Assembly (NCBI GenBank): GCA_010279815.1
Contig: QEOQ01000238.1
Span: forward strand, 803,447 to 814,391
Reading direction: 5' to 3'
Source: Brachionus plicatilis
Lineage: Eukaryota; Rotifera; Eurotatoria; Ploima; Brachionidae
DNA: 10,945 bases
The position numbers and the translations under genes are program-made. Of this stretch, positions 1 through 7,677 are shown in pieces (the stretch's first letter is position 1; each line of letters opens with the position of its first letter). The notes below the pieces were generated by a model. That model saw nothing but the letters and a program-made list of their open reading frames with translations. It had not been told where the DNA came from and searched no databases.

Positions 1-101
1 TATGTTTTGCATTTATTTTAAATTGAGCATTTGATAAATCGCATCAAACGAACTTTAATTATCACTAAAGTAAAAGTTTTTAAAGAAAAAAAAAAGTTTT
101 T

Positions 102-361
102 TGGGTCTAGTCGGTTAGTTAAACAATAGTCCATCAATTACTGGAACAATTTTTGTTCTCAGGTTTCATGAACCATTAGTTCAGCTAAACTAAAAATTTT
201 TCACCTAATATTAAAGTTTTCACCTAATTTAACATTTGATTATTCTATTTTGGCTCACCTCTACGTGAACAAAAAAATAGGTGAACTTATAGTTTACAAA
301 ACCCGAGAACAAGAATTGTTTGCATAATAGGTAATCTATGGTTCAACTATCCGACTAGACC
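102..361. mobile_element. MITE-like element with long terminal inverted repeats
   Basis: The left end (GGTCTAGTCGG from about 104) is the reverse complement of the right end (CCGACTAGACC to 361). The complementarity continues inward with mismatches for about 85 bases per arm, including GTTCTC near 154 against GAGAAC near 305. The two outer ends are flanked by AAGTTTTT at 94-101 and again at 362-369, a plausible 8-bp target-site duplication (9 bp with one mismatch). There is no coding capacity, so this is a non-autonomous element. An 8-9-bp duplication fits hAT or Mutator-like transposases, but the left arm begins two bases after the duplication, so the boundary and the superfamily are uncertain. 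The centre carries repeated CACCTAAT words (about 201 and 222). Confidence 0.75.
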
Positions 362-369
362 AAGTTTTT

Positions 370-657
370 AAACGAATAAATAAGATAGTGAAGCGGAGCT
401 TTTGATATGCGAGTAACGAAACGTTAAAAGATATTTTCGTATGTGCTGTAATTGGATTTTTATCCAATAGATGTTAGTTTTTTCGCGAATCAATTCGAAT
501 CTTATCCAGTAGTTCTGCTTACTTTCCCCTCAAATCAAATTGATTCAGTCCAAAACCGAACGGTCTTGTTTGGTTATTAAGCTCGTCTCGACTTGGCTCG
601 TTCCTCGCAATCAATAAAAAACTAAATGAATTTTTTACCCATTTTACCCATCTTATT
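370..657. other. Spacer without a gene
   Basis: I see no reading frame or RNA gene here. Small structures only: a perfect 7-bp hairpin ATTGGAT/ATCCAAT with a TTTT loop at 451-468, and a tandem 9-bp duplication of TTTTACCCA at 633-650, just outside the next mobile element. The stretch around 555-610 is richer in G+C than its surroundings, without any recognisable feature. Confidence 0.6.
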
Positions 658-659
658 TA

Positions 660-1711
660 AGGTGCCGTAACCCATAAATGTACCTTTCGTTGAATTTTTT
701 TCATTTTATTGGATAACATACATTTTTACTCATAAATAACTTTTTTGAGAAAAAAAAATTTAAAAATCGATTTTAAGCCGATGCCGGCCGATTCTAATTT
801 CGAACTTTAAAGATCAACCATTCGTAAAATACATGAGATTTTTCACTTTTCTTTTTTGAATAATGATGAGATATGCTTTATAAACATTTTGAAGCATATT
901 TGATTTAAAAAGCTCATTTAGTTCAAAAGTTACACCTAAAAATGCACCATTAACTAAATTTTTCCAGGATTTTTCATGAAAATTGTATCTCCTCCCAGGG
1001 TTTTCATTCAAATTCCATGGAATAAGTTTAAAAGTCATTTATTTTAAGCTTATCTAACTTTTGCTTGAGGGAATTTTCGAGAATTAAATTTTTTCGAAAA
1101 ATATCTGCAATCATAAATAATGAAAAAATTCGAATGAGAAATTTTTCATTTTTTTTGACCAAATTTCAACTCAGTTTTTCAAGAATGACTATATAAACAT
1201 GTTTAAATTAAAAATACAAATATAAACTATGATTTCCAAGTTTTATTATGTATTTTTTTCATAATTTATTCGGGATTTGTGTTGAAATGTCCATTTTTTT
1301 TTTGAAAAATCCTTCGAGCAATTTTTAGATAAACATATCCTGAATCTAAAAATATATATTTGAAAAAAATTACGTGAGAAACTTGGGAGGAGATACATTT
1401 TTTGTCTTATAACTTTTGTGAAGCTTCGAGCCGAGATATAAAATGCTTATGGATGACCAATATAGTCGGAAATACAAATAATATGTTAATTAAGTATTTC
1501 TTATTATTATTTAAAAATGAAAAGTGGAAAATCTGATTTATTTCACGAATGGTAGTGCCTCAAAGTCTGAAACCAAAATCGGCCGGCATGGGCTCAAAAC
1601 CAATTTTTAATTATTTTTGTTTTAAAAAAAGTTTTTTATGAATACAAATGTATTCTGTCTCTGAAATTCATGTAAATTCAATGAAAGGTACATTTATGGG
1701 TTGCGGCAACT
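660..1711. mobile_element. 1.05-kb foldback element with ~350-420 bp inverted arms, TA-flanked
   Basis: The left arm begins AGGTGCCGTAACCCATAAAT (660) and the right end reads, in reverse complement, AGTTGCCGCAACCCATAAAT (from 1711). The pairing continues far inward: GCCGGCCGATT (783-793) against AATCGGCCGGC (1578-1588), CCATTCGT (819-826) against ACGAATGG (1545-1552), GTATCTCCTCCCA (985-997) against TGGGAGGAGATAC (1384-1396), and weaker similarity to about 1075/1300. Only some 200 bases remain as a central loop. TA sits immediately outside both ends (658-659 and 1712-1713), which fits a TA target-site duplication as made by Tc1/mariner-type transposases. The 74-codon reading frame inside the left arm is not convincing coding sequence. 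I infer a non-autonomous, palindromic DNA transposon. The arms have diverged from each other, so the insertion is not recent. Confidence 0.85.
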
Positions 1712-1713
1712 TA

Positions 1714-2316
1714 CTGGAAGCCTTATTTGTTGATACGAGCTTTGGTGTTGGTGCAATTCATATAGTTCGTTTGTTTTATTATTTATACTTTCTAGATCCA
1801 TTTGATTATTAATATCAAGATAAGATGTGTCAGTCAAATAAAAATTTGGGTTAGATTTTTTTTATATGCACACACGCTTTTCAAAGAGTTTATTTTTCGA
1901 GATTCGGAGAATTTTTTGGTAATTGCTGTTGGGAAATTGACTTTTGAGCCGTTTCTTTTGAGGTTAAAAGTTCTTTCCTAGTGATTTTGAATGAATGTTT
2001 ACCCTTTTCTCGAGGCTTTGGCTATCACAAGAGCCCCCTGCCTTGTTGGTATTTACACCAGTAGCTGATTGACGGTTTTTCAAGTTGTTAATTTACCAAA
2101 CAAAAAGTTGAACCGAAATAGAAGTTCTGAAAATTTGTTTATAATAAAGATTTTCAAACTTAAATATATGTTAATTGATGATTTTCGTTTTATTAATGGG
2201 CGCCTAATAATACTTGTCCGAAACTTCAATAGACAAAAATTTATGAGATAAATAAAAGATTAAGAAGGGTTTAATTTTAAATTGTCAGCTAAATTAAAAG
2301 CACGCAGTTCCGTCAA
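1714..2316. other. Spacer without a supportable gene
   Basis: No intact gene is recognised. A short open stretch starts at the ATG at 1995 and runs about 26 codons to a TGA in a patch richer in G+C than its surroundings (about 2010-2070). A 60-codon frame at 2069-2251 is A+T-driven and shows no domain. An 18-base word at 1877-1894 (CTTTTCAAAGAGTTTATT) recurs exactly at 8897-8914. Confidence 0.5.
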
Positions 2317-2580
2317 ATGGACTCAAATTGTTTGCTTGAAACAAACTGGCCAACTTTTGGAGGTGTTGCATTTTTGCACTCAAAAACTTTACCTGAATAC
2401 TGTAGTAATATTTCGAAATTCGTAATGGAACTTACAAATCATGTGAAGCATCGGGAAGAAAGAGAAATTAAGAAAAACATTCTAATATATAGGCTAAAAG
2501 CTGAATTAACAGAAGCAAATAAAACATTAAACTCATACATCATCGGTAGTCAATTGGTTCAAGTGATAAAACAAGGATAA
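2317..2580 (+). CDS. Hypothetical 87-aa reading frame, possible 5' part of a decayed gene
   Basis: This frame starts at an ATG and ends at TAA, giving 87 residues. I do not recognise the protein. The first third is mixed in composition (NWPTFGGVAFLHSK), unlike a random A+T-rich translation. The second half is charged and helical (HREEREIKKNILIYRLKAEL), compatible with a coiled coil. In DNA this A+T-rich a frame of this length could occur by chance, so coding status is open. It lies on the same strand and in the same frame as the coding-looking segment starting at 2989, about 400 bases downstream, so it may be the N-terminal exon or remnant of that decayed gene. No splice donor is decisive; GGTAGT at about 2544 is one candidate. 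Confidence 0.3.
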   Translation: MDSNCLLETNWPTFGGVAFLHSKTLPEYCSNISKFVMELTNHVKHREEREIKKNILIYRLKAELTEANKTLNSYIIGSQLVQVIKQG

Positions 2581-2988
2581 AAAATTGTAAAAAGAAAGCT
2601 AATTATATAAGCTGTAACAAATGAAACCATCAGCGAAATGAATGATAGAAAAGAAGAAGAAAAATTTAATTATTTATTTATTTACCAGGATCAAAGAAAG
2701 AGATTTTAACAGATAAGAGAACTGAAGATTAACAAATAATCAAAGAAATTATGACCGTTATCGTATAGAATGATGTAAAGGCAGCGAATTCGTGACATTT
2801 GAGGTATAAAAGCCAAAGTAAACGAGGCTTGATTATAGAAGAATTTAAAGAAGAAGCAACCACAAAGCCATAACTCCTAGAAGCCAAAAAGTAGAGAGAT
2901 TCAAATTCTCTCAAATCTGTTTATAGTTTAGATTTGAATTAAACAAAAGGAAATAATAAACTGAGAGAACAATGAAATGAAGAAATAA

Positions 2989-3603
2989 TGGTTTTCACAA
3001 GAAACACCTTTTCGATATGGCATCCATGGAATCAGATCATCAATTCAAGAAACAAATATTCATTCATCAGAAGCATCATCTCGTCTAGATAATCTCGAAT
3101 CGATATAATAAATATATTTATTCGCTTCTTCTCTGGACATTAAACAAGATGTATTCAGCGTTGCTATTGAAACGTTAAGCCATATAAATTGAATTTTCTC
3201 AATTTTATGAATTTATTTATAATTCTCGAGAACCATACTTCAATGACAAAAATTAAGACACTTTAGGAAACTCGTTAACGTCTCTTCAAGAAAATAAATT
3301 ACAGGTCGAAGCTTAAAAAAATTTTCAATCAAAATTCAAAGAAAAAATCTATGAACTTTTTGGAAATCGGTATACAACTAGTAAGAATATTTCATAACAT
3401 TTTAAATTGAGCACTTAAATGATATAGTTTATAAAACAGCTTTATATTAAAATCATTGGAATATTTTCTTAAAAAGTTATCATACGTTTGATATTAAAAA
3501 ACTTAGTAAAGTGTTAGTTACTTAGTTTTTTTAATAAATGTTTAAAATTTCAGATTCAAATCAAATCTTGACTGAAAGATATCTGACGAAAACAAATCTT
3601 TAA
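2989..3603 (+). pseudogene. Remnant of a helical/coiled-coil protein gene
   Basis: Several segments read like protein but are broken. In the frame of the 2317 ORF, 2989-3105 encodes 39 stop-free codons (SQETPFRYGIHGIRSS, then EASSRLDNLESI). After two TAA codons the same frame gives SLDIKQDVFSVAIETLSHIN to 3189. The sense then shifts to the next frame from 3188: EFSQFYEFIYNSREPYFNDK, a TAA, DTLGNSLTSLQENKLQVEA, another TAA, then NFQSKFKEKIYELFGNRYTT to 3379. A GTAAGA donor follows at 3381, and a TTTCAG acceptor ends at 3553. Joining them stays open as SNQILTERYLTKTNL to the TAA at 3601. Several interrupting stops are TAA where CAA (Gln) would suit the flanking helix, consistent with C-to-T decay. 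I do not recognise the family. The same purine-rich DNA could mislead, and the overall stop density here is close to random expectation, so confidence is moderate. Confidence 0.4.
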
Positions 3604-3678
3604 CTGAATTTTCCCTTTTTTAAAAAATATAATATAAAGACTTAAATTTTTATTGTTTTTCCATCATTTCTCCTACAG

Positions 3679-3820
3679 AAATCATTCGATTAAAACAAAC
3701 AATGGTTATCAACAATCACTTTTGCGCTGGCATAAGTTTTTGATTGGCAAACAACTACGCGCCCTCATCGTAAAAAAAGTATTTACAGACAAGATACTTA
3801 AATTACCGAATGACTCCTAA
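3679..3820 (+). pseudogene. Exon-like open segment, possible C-terminal exon
   Basis: A pyrimidine-rich acceptor (TTTCTCCTACAG, AG at 3677-3678) is followed by 46 open codons ending in TAA at 3818-3820. The peptide (GYQQSLLRWHKFLIGK, then QLRALIVKKVFTDKILKLP) is amphipathic and rich in Leu, Lys and Arg, with Trp-His, typical of an alpha-helical protein rather than translated A+T-rich noise. It lies downstream and on the same strand as the decayed helical gene at 2989-3603, so it may be that gene's last exon. No good donor joins it to the preceding segment, which argues that the gene is broken. The stop sits at the edge of the duplicated block of the convergent minus-strand gene. Confidence 0.35.
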
Positions 3821-4122
3821 TTAAATCGAAACTGTATTTTTTTTCTGAAATAAAAAGCCATAATTTAAAGTCTTGTATTATCAAAAAAAGGCTTAATTCT
3901 GTTTTTGTGTTATCGAAATCAAGTTTTCGTCCTTCTATAACACTTGGATAACTTGATTTAAATACTCATAATTAGAATTCATAGAAATGCAAGAAAACCA
4001 ATCAAAAGCTTCTTTAAAAAAAATTTTTTCACATTCTAAGCCACATTCATCAATATTGCTCAGAATTTTGTCATCATTGATTTCCGATGCCTTTAAAAAT
4101 GGACTTGACTTGTTGAAGTCAT
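3818..4122 (-). repeat. Direct repeat copy 1 (3' part of the metalloprotease-like gene)
   Basis: This block matches 4568-4871 in the same orientation at an offset of about 750 bases. The 76 bases next to the 4122 edge differ at one position, the next 70 or so at about nine, and the distal part (3818-3950) is clearly more diverged with small indels. It encodes, on the minus strand, the C-terminal part of the HELAH protein. Homology stops sharply after GAAGTCAT at 4122. Confidence 0.9.
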
Positions 4123-4174
4123 TTAGCCTGAATCTTAAAACGACATGGGCAAGTTCGTGCACAACTACACATTA
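3935..4174 (-). pseudogene. HELAH-motif metalloprotease-like fragment with frameshifted C-terminus
   Basis: Open from just after a TAA (4172-4174) to a TAG at 3935. The peptide begins CVVVHELAHVVLRFRLNDFN, so the HExxH zinc-binding motif (H 4157-4159, E 4154-4156, H 4145-4147) follows a hydrophobic run, as in zincin peptidases. About 32 residues after the motif comes DECGLECEKIFF, where a Glu could be the third zinc ligand of a gluzincin; that assignment is inference. Compared with copy 2 at 4567-4871, the frame is lost after NQVIQ by a one-base deletion (CAAGTG against CAAGATG), removing about 40 C-terminal residues. A TGTGTAG acceptor ends just before TTGTGCAC, but I found no donor in the upstream exon (4912-5601) that joins it well in frame. 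It could still be an alternative exon; otherwise it is a gene fragment. Confidence 0.6.
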
Positions 4175-4510
4175 GTTTGCAGAAGCATTTCTGCTTTTAT
4201 TAAAGCTTTACGTGTATAGTCGCTACTTACGAATTTGAACACCAGTATTTAAAGTCATTATGTGATTGTTTTAAGGCTACATTTATATGAATCGAACCAG
4301 GGTTCTCAGACGCATTAAGCTTTTTTTTTAATGTGCTTAGATCTTTTTTTGATTAAAAATCACAAGAACATTAGAATAGCAAATCTTGTTTTAAAAAGAA
4401 ATAATTTTGGGTCATTTCATTTAAAACAAAAGTGTTGATTTTTTTTAATTATTAATTGATTTTTTGACAAAAGATTAATAAAAAAAAATTTTAAAAGAAA
4501 AGTTGAATAA
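4175..4510. other. Spacer between the two duplicated 3' exons
   Basis: No gene. It separates the HELAH-bearing copy from the upstream copy. On the minus strand GGTTCGATTC (4289-4298) resembles a tRNA or SINE B box, but the bases around it do not form a T stem and no other tRNA arm is visible. Homopolymeric T and A runs are frequent. Confidence 0.5.
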
Positions 4511-4514
4511 TTAT

Positions 4515-4520
4515 TTTATT
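4515..4520 (-). terminator. Polyadenylation signal AATAAA
   Basis: TTTATT on the plus strand gives AATAAA on the minus strand, about 47 bases downstream of the stop at 4567-4569, a normal distance for a 3' UTR. The matching place beside copy 1 (about 3779) reads AATACT instead, so that copy lacks the signal. Confidence 0.5.
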
Positions 4521-4566
4521 TACAGAAAAAATACAATTTTAAAAAAGGATCTGAATATTTTTCCCT

Positions 4567-5601
4567 TTAATTAAATCTAAATTCTATTTTTGGTCTAAAA
4601 TAACAAGCCATCTTTAAAAGTTTTTTTTCATCAAAAGTGACAAATTCTGTTTTGGTGGTATCGAAATCAAATTTTCGTCCTTCTTCAACATCTTGGATAA
4701 CTTGATTTAAATACTCAAAATTTAAATTCATTCGAATGGAAGAAAACCAATTAATAGCTTTTTTAAAAAAAACTTTTTCACATTCTAAGCCACATTCATC
4801 AATTTTGCTCAGAATTTTGTCATCATTGATTTCCGATGCCTTTAAAAATGGACTTGACTTGTTGAAGTCATACTAAAAATATCAATTTTTTTTTTTAGTA
4901 AATAATTTTACAAAAGGTTTAGTGTTTATGTAGATTAAATTCCTGCCGGCATAACCATAAAGTCCACTATACTCGCTGTCAATAAACTTTAAATTTAAAT
5001 GCTCATAGTCAAAATCAAAATTTGTTCTTCTAACAGCGTCTTTCTTTACCAACTTATCAATTAATTGATCTACAGTTTGTTGAATAAACTTATTGGAACG
5101 AATTTTGCTAAGCAATGTTCTTAGCGTATTGAATATATTTGGATGTTGTTCAACTAACGAACTAATTTTAATACTTGAGAAACTCTCTAATACATCATTT
5201 AAGAATGTTGGATCTATTTCATAGTCAACTTTTGAGTTGTGTATAAGAAAAATTGACTGAGCAAGTGATTCCTCTGATACAGTCTCCTGATTTAAAAACT
5301 CATAAAAGAATTTTAATGATTTTATTCTAAATGTAGGATGTCGTTGGATACTTGGATTCAAGCAAAGGTTGCGAATAATGCAGTCTTTGGACAATGACAT
5401 AAAATTTGAAGTATCAATTTCATCATAAGATAAACAGTCTTTGTTGATTTTTTTAACTGGTGTCATATTTTTCAATTCATCTGCTAATTCGTTAAATGAA
5501 AAAACATCCAGACCATTTTTAATTTTTTCTTCATAAATATTTGAAAAAACCTTTATACAAGAACACATTCTAAAAAAATGTATAAAGTTAAAAAATTTCA
5601 T
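4567..5601 (-). CDS. Metalloprotease-family-like protein lacking its HExxH segment (two-exon model)
   Basis: The upstream exon is the longest open frame in the window. I start it at the ATG at 5599-5601 (MKFFNFIHFF); in-frame codons extend upstream to 5643 without another ATG. A strong acceptor (TTTTTTTAG) ends at 5570, so translation from MCSC in an internal exon is an alternative. The exon ends ...GYAGRNLIYINTKPF. Reading straight on gives a stop at 4882-4884. A 39-nt GT-AG intron (4911-4873, GTAAAA...TTTTAG) would join it in frame to YDFNKSSPF... and an intact C-terminus, for 331 aa. The HELAH segment expected before DFNKSS is absent here and survives only in the downstream copy at 4145-4159. 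The family is not one I can name. The body is mixed hydrophobic and charged with no signal peptide or clear transmembrane segment. The gene is either chimeric through the duplication, alternatively spliced, or a young pseudogene. Confidence 0.6.
4568..4871 (-). repeat. Direct repeat copy 2 (intact C-terminus, HELAH deleted)
   Basis: Partner of 3818-4122. Its minus-strand frame is unbroken to the TAA at 4567 and continues about 40 residues past the point where copy 1 is frameshifted (ending PKIEFRFN). At the other edge homology ends after GAAGTCAT (4871), where copy 1 continues into the HELAH coding sequence but this copy runs into TACTAAAAATATCAA, the putative mini-intron. Confidence 0.9.
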
Positions 5602-5643
5602 AAGCGTTAATCCAGAGAAATAAAATTTATATCCAAATTTCAA

Positions 5644-6331
5644 AAATGTTTTAAATTTAAAATATGTGCAATTTATTTAAATTCAGATTTATAATAGCTT
5701 TAAAATCTCTAAAATTAGACCAAAAGCAACTAAACTTTACAATTATTAAAATTATTCTTTTAGAAAAATTTTGTGAAAAAATAAATTGGTATAGTCTTCT
5801 TAGCAGATAAGACATTTTAATAAAATTGTTTCATAAAGCTAACTTTTTTGTTCAATAATTTATGACTGTGACTCCTACTCATCAAGGTAAAAGAGTACTT
5901 TATATTCTTTTTTTGTCTAAGGTTTTCATAAATCGTATTCTGATATGGTATCATTAAATGAAAAAATCCATGATTACTCTGTAAATACATGATAAAAATA
6001 TTCGAAAATTTGCGCTAAATTTTTCTTTTCAATAATTCCAGTTTTTTGTCAGATATAACCAGAGTTGGTCAAAAGTCAAAGTCAAGTTTTGCATGATGAG
6101 GCAACTAATAAACTTTAAGACTTTTTCATCATATGACTATTATTTTGCAATTTAATAATATTTTAAATAAAAAAAATTAATTTTCTTAATAATGTATAAA
6201 AAAAATTGCTATCTTTTAATTTTTTGCCTCTTTTATATTCAAAATTAATAAAGGTGTCAAAAATGACACCGTGGTAATCTACGGTAAAAAAAAATTTTTG
6301 TCATTTGAGTGTTAAAAATAGAATCTAATCG
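5644..6331. other. Spacer without a gene
   Basis: Very A+T-rich, with no supportable coding sequence on either strand. A 48-codon minus-strand frame (about 5965 down to 5820) has unremarkable codon composition. Two adjoining hairpins at 6253-6285 are listed separately. Confidence 0.5.
6253..6285. repeat. Two adjoining short hairpins
   Basis: GGTGTCA (6253-6259), an AAAA loop and TGACACC (6264-6270) form a perfect 7-bp stem. The last bases overlap a second stem, ACCGT (6268-6272) with ACGGT (6281-6285) around an 8-base loop. The patch is richer in G+C than its surroundings. It may be the tip of an old inverted-repeat element; no function is evident. Confidence 0.6.
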
Positions 6332-6502
6332 GTATTGTGAATTTCAAATACAAATTGAACAAAGAATATTAAAAAAATACGGCAACATAGTGCAATGTAC
6401 TTTGTTGCACCTTTTTGCCTAAAATAATATTTCCTATGTAAAAAAAGACAAATAATAAAGAAAAAGAATTGTTGTTCAATTTGTATTTGAAATTCAAAAT
6501 AC
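6332..6502. mobile_element. 171-bp MITE-like element with 30-bp terminal inverted repeats
   Basis: GTATTGTGAATTTCAAATAC... at 6332-6361 and the reverse complement of 6473-6502 match at 29 of 30 positions. Between them is no coding sequence but a smaller hairpin: GTGCAA and TTGCAC with GCAAC and GTTGC around 6382-6408. I cannot see an unambiguous target-site duplication. Right next to it, at about 6513-6530, is an uninterrupted A run. It lies downstream of NPC2 and upstream of the metalloprotease-like gene in their shared minus orientation. A short non-autonomous DNA transposon is the best reading. Confidence 0.7.
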
Positions 6503-6636
6503 TATTTAATTTAAAAAAAAAAAAAAAAAATACTAACGATCAGATTTTGGGTCAAGGATTTAAATAAAACGAAATTTAATAATTAAAAAAGTTTTTTTTT
6601 ATGAAATAATGAGTTTTTTCAATTAAATTTAAAATT

Positions 6637-6642
6637 TTTATT
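6637..6642 (-). terminator. Polyadenylation signal AATAAA of NPC2
   Basis: TTTATT on the plus strand, only about 8 bases past the NPC2 stop codon at 6650-6652. This implies an extremely short 3' UTR. No other AATAAA lies close downstream on the minus strand. Confidence 0.5.
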
Positions 6643-6649
6643 TTATGTT

Positions 6650-7256
6650 TTATGATTTAATTGAAACTGGAAAAAGTAAACAAATCATCTGCTTATTATT
6701 TTGATCCATTACTTGCCACTTGACAAAAAGGCTGATTTTAGGATACTCTTGAAGGACTGGTAAAGTCACAGACTCTTTCACCGAATCACCACTTTTTACC
6801 GGACAGTTAATTCCGAGAGTGCATCCATCACCATTTGGCAATGGAAATGGAACCGGTATTTTAGCCACTATTCCATAAACATGATTCACTACCGTTGTTG
6901 TATCAACCTCTTTAAAAAGAATAAATAAACTAGAATATTAAAATTTTAAAAATTACTTGAAGTAAACTCCAAATCTAAAGTATAATTTTTTCCTTTAGTA
7001 AAAACACAAGGTGATTGAGTACAATCTGTTATGGTTACCTTGTTTATTGAACCAGTTTCTGATCCTTAAAACGAAAAGATGACTCTTTCAATCTAGCTGC
7101 GACTTAAAAATTACCGCAATCTTTGTAGATGTCATTTATGATTTTAAATTTATCAAAATTAATCTCTTCTTTTTTGCTAAAATCAATGTTGGGCCTTCGA
7201 CAATCAATGGAGGAAAAAACAATAAGTATTAGAAGATATGGTACGATTTTAATCAT
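6650..7256 (-). CDS. NPC2: NPC2-like secreted lipid-binding protein (ML domain)
   Basis: Three exons on the minus strand: 7256-7115, 7064-6957 and 6909-6650. They are separated by GT-AG introns of 50 nt (7114-7065) and 47 nt (6956-6910), both in phase 1, and encode 169 aa. The ATG is followed by a hydrophobic signal peptide (MIKIVPYLLILIVFSSIDC), so the protein should enter the secretory or lysosomal pathway. Family hallmarks are in order: KDCGS, TDCTQSPC, KGKNYTLDLEFTS, HVYGIVAKIPVPFP, DGCTLGINCPV, LPVLQEYPKISLFVKW and a final Cys in KQMIC. The six Cys have the NPC2 spacing (C-x4-C and C-x5-C inner pairs plus an outer pair). Known NPC2 proteins bind sterols in a beta-sandwich and pass them to NPC1; in arthropods the family is multicopy and also binds other lipids. 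It lies 421 bases downstream of TPPP on the same strand. Related ML-domain proteins (MD-2, Der p 2 type) are the alternative, but the PVPFP and GINCP signatures favour NPC2. The gene looks intact. Confidence 0.95.
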
Positions 7257-7677
7257 TTTTAAAAAGAAAATTTTATGGCTTTACAGTCATAAAATATTTC
7301 AAAAATATTTTTGAATATTAATCATCAAAGTTAGTCAGCTGATCATGCAAAGCCTAGCTTCTGTCTTAGAAATTTATTAATTTTATTCAGTAAACACCGC
7401 GAGAGTGATGCAAAAAAATATAATAAAAAAAAAAAAAGTAAATTTAGTTATTATTAAATTTAAATAAAAAACACCTTGACAACTTAAAAAAAAATTTATT
7501 TCAACAGGATTTCTTAAACACGCCTAAAAATGGAATGCTAAATATTTAAAAAAAAATTAAATGAAAACAAGGCCTAAATTTAATGAATTTTATTTAAAAT
7601 TTTCAAATAAACTAGTGATATTTTTAGAATAATAAACTAAATTAAGTGCTAATTAAAATTTAAATTATACAATTTAA
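7257..7677. other. Intergenic region between TPPP and NPC2
   Basis: Holds the TPPP 3' UTR and presumably the NPC2 promoter. An 18-bp perfect palindrome (TTCAAAAATATTTTTGAA, 7298-7315) lies 42 bases upstream of the NPC2 start codon. An A-run-rich stretch fills about 7409-7440. No further gene is visible. Confidence 0.6.
7589..7594 (-). terminator. Polyadenylation signal AATAAA of TPPP
   Basis: AATAAA on the minus strand, about 84 bases downstream of the TPPP stop codon at 7678-7680. Other copies occur further on in this A+T-rich DNA, so the choice is not certain. Confidence 0.4.

Noticed and set aside
814..1038. 74-codon minus-strand frame
   Set aside because: It lies in the left arm of the foldback element, the matching right arm does not keep it open, and it shows no domain.
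2578..3297. A genetic code reading TAA/TAG as glutamine
   Set aside because: TPPP and NPC2 in the same window end at TAA at the expected family lengths and contain no in-frame TAA or TAG, so local gene decay explains the stops.
3987..4175. 62-codon plus-strand frame
   Set aside because: Antisense of the HELAH-containing fragment.
4280..4320. Possible tRNA or tRNA-derived SINE (GGTTCGATTC B-box on the minus strand at 4289-4298)
   Set aside because: The flanking bases do not pair as a T stem, no D arm or anticodon arm is visible upstream, and there is no 7-bp acceptor stem.
7129..7314. 61-codon plus-strand frame
   Set aside because: Antisense of NPC2 exon 1 and its 5' flank.
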